Part shown: positions 1 to 10,861 of the stretch, one piece after another
Layout: each line of letters opens with the position of its first letter
How positions within the stretch are numbered: the stretch's first letter is position 1
DNA from: Riptortus pedestris
Lineage: Eukaryota > Arthropoda > Insecta > Hemiptera > Alydidae
NCBI GenBank assembly: GCA_019009955.1
Contig: CM032233.1
Coordinates: 113,917,501-113,981,500 of the forward strand
Direction of reading: 5' to 3'
Length of the DNA: 64,000 nucleotides
Notes under the pieces: model-generated
What the model was told of the DNA's origin: nothing
What the model saw: only the letters and a program-made list of their open reading frames with translations
The model's database searches: none
Position numbers and translations under genes: made by a program

Positions 1-132
1 CTTCATCATCTATATTACAGTTAATAAAATTAAATCAATATCTGTGCGCGTCATGGCTTGTGTAAGAATTAAATAAATAAAAGAAAAAAATGCCAGTAAA
101 TATTAAAAAAATACAAATATAACAGATTTAAA

Positions 133-135
<3 letters not shown>

Positions 136-187
<52 letters not shown>
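136..187. repeat. (TA)n microsatellite
   Basis: Uninterrupted TA dinucleotide run of 52 bp. Unlike most other AT tracts here, no HINE-like 5' module flanks it, so it stands alone at the left edge of the window. The first 284 bases otherwise hold only AT-rich sequence with no recognisable element. Confidence 0.95.
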
Positions 188-189
<2 letters not shown>

Positions 190-284
190 GTATTGGTTTC
201 CACGGACACTTAATTATCTACTCACACGAATATAGTTTCAGAGGAAAATTCGCCAACTGTGAATATAGACTTTATAATATGGAG

Positions 285-1407
285 AGTCCTTCACGCAGGG
301 GCTGCGTTACCTAAGCCGATTTCCCGCATACGCAATTATGTCAAGAAGTAAAAGTTCATTGGGAAGAATATTTGGTATTTATGCTTCAAGTCCTCCAGAA
401 TATAACAGCTTATTGCTAATATGGCACGAGTAGGAGTAGGGGTTTAATGAAGGCCGAAAACTAAAAATGCAAATATCTTGGTTAATATTAAAGATAGTGA
501 AAAAAAGGTATACAGCAATATTTGTAGAACATTACTTTTATAATAAGATTGGTTCTTTACAATTTTTAGATCCGGCACATAATAACAGAGATATTAAGAA
601 TTTTCGAAATTCTCAACCTCTAAACCATATGTGGGCAACAACGGGCAAACTATAAGATTTGATCCGGCCCATGAGACACGTGAGAAAACCCAATTAAAGA
701 AAAATATTACGCTTCTTACTCCAAATGAGGAAGATGAGGAGAAATTTGTGCGTTTGGCAGTAATTGTAAATGCGAACAATTCTTTTCAATGAAGAAAGTT
801 AATAGATCGAAACATCGTACAAGGATGACTGACGATAATTTGGAAAATTCTTTACGTCTTTGTATCAGTGGAATTAATCCAAATATCGATGGGTTAGTTT
901 CCCAAATTCAAGCTCAAGTGTCTCATTGATTTCAGGGTCGCTATTTAAATTTCGTTGTTAGTTATAATTCCAAATTTTACGATTTAGTTATAATGTTGTA
1001 CCTATTTTTTTTTTCAATTCATATTTTTATTTTAATAAATTGAATTATAATTACATTGTCGTATAATTTCATATCTGACATCTATCGCTAAAAATTAGGA
1101 ACACTACTTTAAATTGCATTACTTTTAAAAGCGGCCCGCGAATGTATTTGCACACTAAAATTTGGCCCACAACATGTCAAAGGCTGCCAACTCTTAACTC
1201 ATCCATCCACACTGACCGATTTCAGCCATTAAAGACCATGATCTTTATTTTTGCACAAAACTTTTATATATCAAGTTTGGTAATTATCAAACAGAAATTA
1301 CGACCGATATACAGACAAATATATATATTCTAGGTAGATAGGAAATTTTTAAAAAATCGCATCATGGGTACGACGTCATAGCTGAATTCCCATAAAGGAA
1401 ATCTGCT
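285..1407 (-). mobile_element. HINE-like element 1, interrupted by a hAT remnant
   Basis: Read on the minus strand, the copy starts at 1407 with AGCAGATTTCC and ends at 285 with the hairpin remnant and GGACT. The body from about 300 to 617 matches the shared internal module. It stops at CCTCTAAAC and resumes at about 1200 with the expected next segment (CTGACCGATTTCAGCC). The 565-bp gap is the hAT-type piece at 626-1190. The segment after the microsatellite position (1335-1407) is shortened by internal deletion. It is noncoding. The class call rests on the terminal hairpin and asymmetric inverted repeats shared with the other copies. Confidence 0.8.
626..1190 (+). mobile_element. hAT-type transposon remnant with transposase C-terminal tail
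   Basis: A 565-bp insertion inside HINE-like copy 1. The left end CATATGTGGGCAAC resembles the hAT (Charlie-type) terminal repeat seen at 43620 (CAGGTATGGGTAAC). The right end contains GGCCCACAACATGTCAAAGG, the complement of the other copy's end. Bases 789-929 keep an open frame of 46 codons starting MKKVNRSKHRTRMTDDN and ending in VSH plus stop, which resembles the extreme C-terminal dimerisation region of hAT transposases (NKS..R.RLTD..L motif). The frame breaks upstream with a stop just before 789. Flanks CTCTAAAC and CTCTTAAC (1191-1198) could be an 8-bp target duplication, but the right terminus is eroded and ambiguous by a few bases. Confidence 0.7.
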
Positions 1408-1924
1408 AAAAAACTACAACTGATTAAATGATTAATGGGTAGTTTTGCCATAGTTTGTTTCTTCATTGGATATATTTCCATTTTTTGCCCTTCCGAAGTA
1501 GAAGAGGGGTGTGTATACCTGGCTAAGAGTTTACAAATATTTTTTGCTCTATCTCTTCGGAAGCACATTAGGGAGCTGGCTCTCATGTTAATATAATCAG
1601 TTTTTGAAAACATTTTAATTTATGACAAACAGTGAAACGCTCCATCGCCAGCTACCTCCTGGTACACGACGCACAGTGGGGAGCACGGTGCCCCGTTAGC
1701 CCAGGCCCACTTGACTAAAAACAGCCGACTTTCAAAGAGCCGAATGTTTATTTATTTTGGTTTAGGTCCACTTTAAGCTACCGAGACAGATGGGAACGGG
1801 TAATCTACAGGGTACCCCTTATCTACCCAGAACCCCTAGCAGCCCCAGGAAGTTCAAATCTACGCTTTACAACGTGCAAAACTGAATTTTCCCCACTCAT
1901 ATTATTTCTAAGCGAAAACATATT
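1408..1924. other. Unassigned stretch
   Basis: No gene or repeat recognised. A mildly GC-richer patch at about 1630-1850 (CGCTCCATCGCCAGC and nearby) is weakly similar to the inner arm of the small inverted-repeat element at 15210, but too weakly for a call. Confidence 0.5.
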
Positions 1925-2044
1925 AGCAGATTTCCCTTGAGGGAAATCAGCTATTGAGGTCGTACTCATGACGCGATTTTCGAAAAATTTCTTCAAATGT
2001 CCATCGATCCTACCCAGGAGATGACGAAAATGAGGCCCGTTCAA

Positions 2045-2087
<43 letters not shown>

Positions 2088-2620
2088 TGTTAACACTCTA
2101 GCGGTCGCAATTTTTGTTTAATCGTCACCAAACTCGGTATTTAATCGTTTCATGTAAAAAGGAAGATCAAGTTCGTTAACGGCTGAAATCGGACCAGAGG
2201 GGGGATTTTCAAAAGTTCGAATATCTCCGTTATTATGCATCGGATCGAAAAATTGTATAGAACCAATCTTATTGCAAATTAAATTTACTATAAATATTGT
2301 TATATACATTTATTCTGTATCTTGAATATTAACCGAGATATTTGCATTTGTATTCTGCGTGTGGTCGCCAGTAGGCTATGTTCCGACTTTCCGCCGAGAG
2401 CTCTGGCGGCCGTTTCCATAACTATTCGTTCCTCGTGAATAGGTTTAGAGGTTAGGTTAACTGATTTTGGGGCTAGAAACTACTGGGTTATTACGCCCTA
2501 AATAATGTTATAGGTTTAGAGGTTTCTTACTACTACAGGTGTTATTAGGCAGATTTCTCTATTGTAAAACTTCACGTGGGAAATCTGCTTAGTTTACGCA
2601 GCCCCTGCGTGACGGAGTTC
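1925..2620 (+). mobile_element. HINE-like element 2, type A
   Basis: Complete copy. It begins AGCAGATTTCCC followed by the inverted partner GGGAAATCAGCT, carries a (TA)n tract at 2048-2084, and ends with GGGAAATCTGCT, the ACGCAGCCCCTGCGT hairpin and GACGGAG before TT. Just upstream of the end, GCAGATTTC at about 2550 pairs with GAAATCTGC at about 2580, a second hairpin. A 56-bp extra segment between two identical 15-bp repeats (2439-2453 and 2510-2524) is absent from the related copy at 32599. Confidence 0.87.
2048..2084. repeat. (TA)n microsatellite inside HINE-like element 2
   Basis: TA run placed directly after the conserved GTTCAAAAC and before GTCTGTTA, the same internal position as in most sister copies. 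Confidence 0.95.
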
Positions 2621-2827
2621 TAGTGCGTTAAACAAACACATACAATAAAAGAAATTATCATTTATGTCTTCACTAAGTAATTCACTTCTAAAAATTGTTA
2701 CTCTCAAGGGCACTCTTTATTATATAAAAATATCTCCACAAATTTGTTGATATTTCATGACGCCAAGCTTGGAGCATAAATTCGACATGAATATCAGACG
2801 CATTGCTTAGAGATCTAACACCCTTTA

Positions 2828-2935
2828 AGCAGAATTCCCTAAAGACAAATTGGCTATTGAAGTTGTACTGATGACGCGATTTTCGAAACTTCTTCTAATA
2901 TTCATTGACATGACTAAAAAGAGGTCCGATCAAAA

Positions 2936-2974
<39 letters not shown>

Positions 2975-3717
2975 TCTCTCTCTCTCTCTTTCTATATATA
3001 TATATTCATATATATTTGTCTGTTAGCGCTCTGGCGTTCACAATTTTTTCTGATCATTACCAAACTTGATATTTAAACGTATTTTGTAAAATAAAGATTG
3101 AGTTTTTTAATCGTACAGGGGGTGGGGTAAAAATACCTCCGTTATAATACGTCAGATCCAAAACTTGTAAAGAATCTATCTTTTTGCAAATGTAATGTAC
3201 TATTAATTGTGTTATATATATATTTGTTTTCACTATCTTGATTATTTACTGAGATATTTGCGTTCTTTGAATAGACTCCACTCATGTCATATTAACAATA
3301 GCTGAACTTTTGCTGTGTGAGATACATGGAAATACTTAGTGTGATGACTTCACCAATCAGATTTTTTGGTCTTTATCCATAAAGTTGTATTTGATCCATA
3401 CCATACTCGATATTTACCCATTTCATTTAACACTAAATTTCATAGTCATTAGTGGCTGAAATCGGACCAGAAATAGTGATTTTTAGTTGGGGGAATTCCA
3501 TAATTCAAAATATCTCCGTTATTATGAATCATATCGACAGATTTTATAGAAACTACATTTTAAAAATATTGTCGATCTACAGTTTTCGTTATGAGTAGAA
3601 GTGTCACTGGATTTTTACCTTGAAATAGAAATTATATGGTAAAGACGAGATCAATAGTGTGTCACATCAGCAGGTGGGAGTTCTGCTTAGTTGACGCAGC
3701 CCCTGCGTGTCGGACTT
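2828..3717 (+). mobile_element. HINE-like element 3, long type
   Basis: Starts AGCAGAATTCCCT and ends TTCTGCTTAG, GACGCAGCCCCTGCGT hairpin, CGGACTTTT. The internal tract is (TC)n then (TA)n at 2939-3010 instead of pure (AT)n. The internal module recurs: one copy near 3035-3290 (ACCAAACTTGATATTTAAACG onward) and a diverged second near 3400-3560 (CATACTCGATATTTACCC, GGCTGAAATCGGACCAG). The second half of the element is therefore a partial internal duplication. Confidence 0.8.
2939..3010. repeat. (TC)n/(TA)n compound microsatellite
   Basis: About 27 TC units with a single CA interruption, then TA units. It occupies the fixed microsatellite slot of HINE-like element 3. Confidence 0.95.
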
Positions 3718-5230
3718 TTGGACAAGCAGATAAATATGTTTAGGATTCCTGCCTAAACGAAGAGATTTGTAATTCCTCAATTGAGTTGAATTTTATTTTG
3801 GTGTTATTTATGCTCCTCATGGGCACTTGTGAAGATGCAAACATGAATGTATAGATGAAGCATGTTTTTATTGCACATTGCCAGTTAATTGAAATAGTTA
3901 CCCTTTCATAGTTGGGAAAACCCTCTTTTGATATTTAATTTAATAATAAGTTAGGAGAAAGCAAAATGTAACCAAAATTCTCCCCGAAAGGAAAGGTGCT
4001 TTATTCATATATCTTCTATAATTGTATTATGAGGAGGAAAATTTTACAATAAATTTAAGTTTTATTGCCTGCGTGATTTTTAACAAACTATCTACAATAT
4101 GGCTGGAAGTAAAGGGAGCTGGTAAATGCTAATCTTATTGGAATGTATATGATGATGATTGAAGAGAACTCAACAAGAGCTCTCGAACGATTTATTCCAG
4201 TCACCAAAAATGTCTCAATGGTTGTCTCCCCCGCCTTAAATTAATAATGTGACTTTGGAAAATACTATGATCGCAGTTTTTATACTAAAATTGTTAAAAG
4301 TAATAACAATCGTCGTAAAGATTAGATCGTCTAATCGTAAAGATCGTCTAATCGTAAAGATTAGACGAAGGAGAAATTCCAAATTGGGCATTATTAGAAA
4401 GCACCTCAAATAATACTGGGGGAGTAGGTATATCATAAGTGTCCGGCCATACCTTATAAATGTATTAAAAGACGACCAGAGTAAATAAAATTATGATAAA
4501 CAGCAGTTTCGTTTTTAAATCGTTAAGACAGGTAGGCTCCAGTGAAACTATAAAAGCTTTCAAATCAAACAAAAACTAAAGGGCACATAAAAATTCCAGG
4601 TCTTCTATGAACGAAAAAAAATATAGAACCCGAGGATCTCCGGTCCTTACACGCTCGTTAGCTGTTTAGTTCAAGTCTTTTTTCCTTCTTCACTGTCCAC
4701 GGGTATGGAAAACTGTTTCAATACCTAAAGCGTATTGGTTCCGGAGTATTTTAACGGGGGTTTCATTGCGTTTACACTGAAATTGACTGCTTCTTTGTTT
4801 GGCCCAGCGTTTTTATATGTTCGAAGCTCGGTTATTCGGCATGGCCAAGGAAGAAAAGTTTCTTGGAGGCGAGCTTAGTTATTACAACGTTGGCTTCAGT
4901 GAGGATACTTCCAGGGCATTCATCATTCTCATGTGTGTATATAATGAATGGCCATTAGGTATCAGTACTACAGAGGAGCCAGCAAACTACTACCTAGAAA
5001 AGTTTACAATTCATCAGTGTTTTCTAGTCCCCGCCTTATTGCAACAGACAAATTTTCAATTTTGTGTTTTCTTTCATTAAGCCTAACCCTCCTCACCTCA
5101 AAGAAAAACATTCCTCATAACTGATGTTACCGGCGAACTTAACTTATGACTACAAATTTTTAAAAGTGTTTATATTCCGAATTTTATGGATAATGTACAT
5201 TGCGTTCGAAATTTATTGCGTTGCCAGAAA
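3718..5230. other. AT-rich stretch without a recognised gene
   Basis: Contains small overlapping inverted repeats at 4320-4336 and 4345-4367 built from a GATTAGA/TCTAATC motif. An open frame at 4799-5080 has 93 codons and mixed residue composition, but no family I recognise, no clear splice context and no supporting neighbour. I treat it as unassigned. Confidence 0.5.
4320..4367. repeat. Short overlapping palindromes
   Basis: GATTAGA-TCG-TCTAATC at 4320-4336 and CGTCTAATC-GTAAA-GATTAGACG at 4345-4367, produced by a short tandem duplication of a roughly 16-bp unit. Both could fold as hairpins. No function is inferred. Confidence 0.8.
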
Positions 5231-5253
5231 CACACACACACACACACACAAAA

Positions 5254-5306
<53 letters not shown>
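5231..5306. repeat. (CA)n then (TA)n microsatellite
   Basis: Ten CA units at 5231-5250, a short A-rich spacer, then TA units to 5306. No HINE-like flanks are visible. Confidence 0.93.
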
Positions 5307-5308
<2 letters not shown>

Positions 5309-6869
5309 TAAATAGATGCATACATCAAATTTTCAACAATTACTTTCTATTTGCCATGTTGTTTTATAAAAGTGAATAATTATCATGGATGCGAACTCAA
5401 TACAGCCTTAAAGGGATATTCAGTATAAATGACTCCTGTTTCCTATTTAATTCTATATTTATATCGTAGCAAGTGGCCTGAAGATTCAAAAGATTCTTTC
5501 AATTATCACGTAACTGTTCATGAAGAGCTCAATGTTTCAGTTTTTTTTTTAAAAAAGAGACATACAATTCGTAAACCACTTTTCCATGCTTTGCTGTATT
5601 TGGAGTACTAAAGCTGAGCTAATTATTTCTTTATTCAAGTAGCTGTCATGAAGATGAGAGGTTGCCGCGAGTCTGGGAAGACTTCATAAGTAAACGAAAA
5701 GAGTCACACTTCCTTTAACTAATCCCGTCAAACATTACACAACTTCACCGAATCTACTATAAACCAAGCGTTCCTTAGGTACACTTTATCATTGTATTCT
5801 GTTTACGAAAAAAAAAAGTCAAATGAATTGCCTTTTCTTATGAGTGATTGAGAACTTGGAGGTCAGGGACATTAGTGTACATTGTTTTGTAATTAATCTT
5901 ATCATTCTACATCATTATCTCTATTATTGTGTAAAACGTATTGAAAAAGAGTGACGAAAATTCCGTTATATGCTTACAGAGCTGATTTGAATGAAGAATA
6001 TTTCTCTTTACTATCAGTCATAGCTACAATTACAGGGTCAAAAGGTAATCAATTGAATGCAGTTTTCTTATCACATTTCCGGTCAAGCATTAGCTCTATA
6101 TAAAAAAAAAAAGACATGACAAAATATAAACCTTTAAGAAAACCAATAAATATTTAGATAACTAGCCAGTGAATAATTTGCCTGATTGAACTGTTGTACA
6201 TAACAAATTTCTATTAACAAATTACATTTTGTGATACCTTGTGTGGCACCCGTGTGTGCGTGATTGTGAATGCTTGTGTCAGATTTTAGAATCTTTTAAA
6301 TAAATTTTTATTTAGATATTATAAATTATTACTAATCATTGTTTTATTTATTTCTATAAAATATTTTTTGTTTTTGACTTCAACATTACGCTTTTGTGTT
6401 CTGTCCTTACTTGCTTTACTTTTCATTTCCCGTACGAAAATTTCTCTGTTTTAATAGTTTTTATTTAAGTAGTTCTTATTAATTTTTACATTTTATTTTC
6501 CACTTGTGATATTTCCCAGCAGCAACTATAAATATAAAGGTGAATTGCATTCTAGAATTTGGAGTAATTTTACCATTTGGTTATTTGATGAAGGGTGTAA
6601 ATCGCTCCAAATTGCGTGACACCAAACAAACAAATAAATAAAATACTAACAAAAATCGGCTACTGACGGTTATTCATGATATATCTGACTTAATTGTGGT
6701 CAAAATAAGGCAAGACCTCATCGCCCTATTAACTGCAAAATTTACTAAGGCTTTAGTACGTTAATTTTCGAAATTAAATCTGGATAATTGAGTGTTTAGA
6801 GAAGAGGTAAAATGCAACCTCTTAAATATTCCCTTCCGATCTAAACATTTTTTCTCTAACCAGAATATC
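5307..6869. other. AT-rich stretch without a recognised gene
   Basis: Only short chance open frames; no conserved motif, terminal repeat or RNA gene recognised. Confidence 0.5.
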
Positions 6870-6965
6870 GACGCTTTTGTTATTTTACTTTTCGGGTTTC
6901 TTCCATTTGTAAATCCCCACACCCACTCATGTTATCTTCACATTGTGCTCTTATATCATGTAACA
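6870..6965 (+). mobile_element. Possible decayed HINE-like fragment
   Basis: The pattern TTTTACTTTTCGG, then CCCCACACCCACTCATGTTA, then CTTATATCATG follows the order of the conserved HINE segment (TTTTAGTTTTCGG, CCCCCACTCCTACTCATGTCA, GTTATATCATG). No ends are present. Similarity is moderate and short. Confidence 0.35.
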
Positions 6966-7307
6966 TCTATTATCCAACTTGGGTTCTTGATAATACACAA
7001 ATATAATATATAATATGGGATATCGTCATCTGTGACTGCATTACACATGCGGAAAATTAGGCAAATCAAGGCGTGAAGTGAATTTAGTTGTTCATGGTAT
7101 ATTTTGTATCCGACCAAGATTGGGCTGAACAAACCGTAGGATATGGGACTAATGGCGAGTCCTTCTGTTGATTGTTTGCTGAATTCTTCAGGGGTCGCTA
7201 CATTGGATGACATGATCATCATACAGTGAGTTATCTCTGTCATTTGTTTTGGAGTACTTCTCATGATCGGAACTTCTATAAACTAATTCTACCAGGGAAG
7301 CAGGGTG

Positions 7308-8355
7308 TTAGAGGAACGAATTAATCTGGATCTATGAAGTAGGCCTGTTTTCTTCGAGAATGCCTTTATTGAGACAGAGTGCACTTTCAGAAGAACAGCT
7401 CCCCTGAGATCCAGACGCAGGGCAGACGAGGTTCAAGCTACTGCTAAAGCTCTAAAGCTTGTTCCAAGAATCTATTCTCATTTTGCTCTAAATCGATTAT
7501 TTGCTATTTCATTATGTTTTACTCCCCTGGACACTTTCTTCTGGTATACCTGTCTTTCATTCCTTTTAGCAGATTACCCTTAAGGGAAATCAGTTATTGA
7601 GGTCGTACTCATGACACGATTTTCGAAAACTTTCCCTCAAATTTCCATCAATCCTGGGTAGGATGACGAAAATGAGATCCGTTCAAACATGTATACATAT
7701 ATTTTTGTTTAATCATTACCAAACTCGATATTTAATCGTTTTGTGTAAAAAATAATGATCAATTTCGTTAACGGCTAAAATCGGACCAGTGGAAGGGGGG
7801 GGGGGGTGGATAGAGGGGAGAATTTCGAAAATTCTTAATATCTCCGTTATTATGCATCAGATCGGAAAATTGTATAGAACCAATCTTATTGAAAATGTAA
7901 TGTTCTATAAATGTTGTTATGTAAATTGTTTCGCTATATTGATTATTGACACAGATATTGTTTCATTTTTTAGTTTTCGGCATTCAGTCAACCCCCACTC
8001 CTACACATGTCATATTAACAATAATCTGTTACGTCATGAAGCCCTTCATTTCAAGCCGAAATACTGAATATAGTTCTCATTGAACTTTTAAATTTTGAGA
8101 TAATTGCAAATACGTGACGCACGTGGGAAATCTGATTAGTTAACGCATCCCCTGCTTGACGGACTTTTTCTTTTTTAAGCTTGTTTTTATATTTGTTGAA
8201 CAATTTAAATACTGTTGGTTGCTTGATATTCAAAGGGGTTCTTGAGTCAACAAGCAGTGAAAATGGAGCCGTTTCCCTGAATGTGCACTCTGTCAAAATA
8301 AACCCACTGTGGAGGAAAACAGGCCAACTATGTACGTCCAGATTTTCTCAAAGCT
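7308..8355. mobile_element. Long-TIR element (family M1) interrupted by HINE-like element 4
   Basis: Inverted arms lie at about 7308-7403 and 8264-8355. Both read AGGCCTGTTTTC or GGCCTGTTTTC, then GACAGAGTGCAC, then CAGCTCC or CGGCTCC in the inward direction. The arms match each other at roughly three of four positions. Between them are about 165 bp of unique core, then HINE-like copy 4, then about 95 bp more core. Removing the HINE leaves an element of about 450 bp. A related smaller element lies at 15199. The transposon superfamily is not identified. Confidence 0.65.
7568..8167 (+). mobile_element. HINE-like element 4, type C
   Basis: Starts AGCAGATTACCCTTAAGGG and ends GTGGGAAATCTGATTAG, AACGCATCCCCTGCTTGACGGAC before T5. 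The microsatellite slot is reduced to a short TATACATATAT tract near 7690. The G-run at about 7795-7807 lies where all copies have a variable GGGGG stretch. Type C is recognised by CTTTTAAATTTTGAGATAATTGCAAATACGTG near the 3' end. The copy is nested in element M1. Confidence 0.85.
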
Positions 8356-9486
8356 AATTTTTAATAAAGAATATAAAAATTATAGTATTATCAATCTCTG
8401 ATAAGCAGTAATAGTAATCATAACGTTAGAAATAATTGTAATTATAGTATTAAGACTGGAGCTACTGGTTAGTATTGCGAGTCAAACTGAAAAATGTTAC
8501 TTAACCTATCTTATTCACAAATTAATTTTCTGTATCTGTAGGTCTAGAAGTGGTTTCTCTACCAAAACCCATTCAATGGCATCTTGACTCATAGACCAGT
8601 AGGACATTCCTCCTTCGCTGGTGAGATTCCACGTTTTATTGCCACACATAGCGATGGGTCTTATAAATTAGCTTTATTTCATCAGTGACCTGTAAATCAG
8701 GGAGCATTCTAAAGGACATACAGTCTGCAAATAATGCTCCACTTAAAACCACTTCGATTTTATTGCTCTAGAGATTAGAACTGGCTTGTAATAGAACAAA
8801 AATTTGTTATATAAAATTAAAATTGAAAAAAAATGGGCAAAATTCTAGGTTAAATAAACGGGTTTTTTTATTTTTTTAATTTCATTCGGCAACCGATTTA
8901 TCGTAATATACTTAAAATCGTTCAATTACATTAAAAAATCTAAGACAGAAGGAGGAAATGTTTCTTTTTTTATTTAAATAAGTAAGAAAAATAGGGGTTA
9001 CTTTAAATTGTAAAAAAAAGAAGCTGAAAAAAATGTGTCTATCACCTACTGATTTATTTATTTTATTAAAATCTGTATATAATTTTGTGTAAGTAATTTT
9101 AAAATGAAAGTGTGTTGTTTGTACACTTTCGTTTATATAGCTTGTCAAAATACAATAAAAGTTAAAAAGTAGAATATTTATCTTGTAATCCAGGTGTGTG
9201 TGCGTTATATAATAAATTAGTGAACCCTTCTTTCTGTGGGCATCCAGTTATTCCTGTCAATAACAAACATAAAATAAAAGTATTCAATTTGGCTAAACTG
9301 CAGGTCATTAACTGAGTTAAAACATATTTTATTCCTTGCTATGTCACTCAACGTTGACAAGTTGAAATAATGTATAAGTAAAAGTTTAATAATTTCCCGA
9401 GAAAATTTATAAAAGCAAATTATCATCTTTCCTTGAACCCTATATTAGGACAACAATATTATAGATCATTAAAATCTTTGAAGCTT
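8356..9486. other. AT-rich stretch without a recognised gene
   Basis: No feature supported. Short open frames look random and have no flanking signals. Confidence 0.5.
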
Positions 9487-9870
9487 TTACTTCTTTCTAT
9501 GAAATAAAGGAATTCTTGTAATAGCGAAAAATGTCAGTTTTCGGATTTCAAAGAAATTATGGGTTTTGATCGCCCCTGAAACAATTTTCCGAGGTCTGCA
9601 CGTATATAAGGACGCATCTCGCATAACTTAACAATGGCTAGCCATCGAATGTTGTATTTTCATATTTAGGACTGTTGTAACGTTTAGTTTTAGATTTATA
9701 ATTTTGATTCCTCCCCCTTCTTTTCAGTTTGAGTTTTAGAGGTTTGGAGTATCAAAAATAATAAAACTGAAAATCTCTCCGTTCCTATGAATGATACAAG
9801 TAACTTCTATCTAAGCATTCTTGTTTATCATAAAAAAGATATATAAATTATGTTCTATGACATTTTTTGA
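9487..9870 (+). repeat. Dispersed repeat G, copy 1
   Basis: Shares blocks with 31603-31915: a start of the type AAGGAA..TTGTAA..CG(T)GAAAAAT-TCAGTTTTC, and an end of the type AAAAGATATATAAATTATG then TTCTATGACATTTT. Between them the two copies have diverged. It is noncoding; its class is unknown. The flanking T-rich/CTTC border resembles ends of miniature elements, but no terminal inverted repeat was found. Confidence 0.5.
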
Positions 9871-10367
9871 ACCACTGAATTGGAACGGATATATCGTATA
9901 CGACGTTTCCATTCGTAAACTAAGTGCCGCAAAACAATCTGTACATTTTATTTAGTATGTGTATAAGGTAGCCATGAAGTGCCCACAGATTTTTTAAATG
10001 TTGAAATAACGAAAGTTTCTGCTTAAACTAAGAAGATTTCTCACGTACTGGAATAACACGCTTATAATGTTGTCTCAAATTCTATTCTCTATTTCTTCGG
10101 CAATAAAAAGCTTTTGTAAACAAGGAATATTCACAATCATCTCGGAAGAGTTATTCCTAAAAGAGAACAATAAAGTCTCAGAGAAGAGCTATTTGAGAAA
10201 CATTACTCAATCTCGAATTTATATAATTCTATGGCTTTGAATGCGGGAAGGGTCAGTATTGCAAAGATTAGGGCTTCGACCCGAGCGGAACATTGTACCT
10301 GATGAAGACGTTCCACATCCAGCCCAGTGACCAGCTGTCAGCATCTCATCACGAACCTAGAACTCAC

Positions 10368-10541
10368 GAAATATTAGTTCATTATCCAAATTGACTTGTC
10401 CTATTACTGACTCATCTTCCTTTACTATTTCTTCACCATTTTTTTTTGTTGTCTCCGGCTTTTGCTTGACAGTTAGGCTATAACTTGACTTAGTAATTGC
10501 TGACTTGGGGAACCAGTTAAAGGAGATTACGCTCACGCAGC
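10368..10541 (-). CDS. Candidate internal coding exon, unknown protein
   Basis: On the minus strand a pyrimidine-rich tract ending CTCTCCAG precedes 10541, and a strong donor-like GTGAGT follows 10368. The 174 bp between are open and encode 57 full codons plus split codons. The protein is hydrophilic, with the acidic/lysine-rich run KQKPETTKKNGEEIVKED and then ESVIGQVNLDNELIF. The composition looks more like protein than the surrounding chance frames. No domain is recognised and no partner exon was found. It could equally be an accidental frame. Confidence 0.25.
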
Positions 10542-10861
10542 CTGGAGAGTATAGGTGCAGTCGAATATAATATAAATTTAAATCCAATTAATGTTTTTAT
10601 CTACTTAATCATATAATTACCTACTCTAAGAATGAGTACAGGGGGCGACATTCAAATTATTTTATTCAAGAAGTGAAAATATCGCATTTAGGAACCACCT
10701 TTGTGTTTCAATATTTAAATGAGTTTTAAAGAATACAGTAGTCCTCAGTGAGAGAACATTCAATGGCAAATAAACGTCGAATTCAAATTCTCCTAGTCTT
10801 TCTAAATATTGTTTGTTTGTGGAAGAAAATAGTTGTAAGAAAGCAGGGTGAGTTTAACTCA
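10542..10861. other. Unassigned flank of the minisatellite
   Basis: AT-rich, no repeat units and no recognised gene. The tandem array begins abruptly at about 10862. Confidence 0.5.

Noticed and set aside
4799..5080. A 93-codon open frame as a gene
   Set aside because: Residue composition is plausible but no family, splice signal or neighbour supports it; kept as unassigned.
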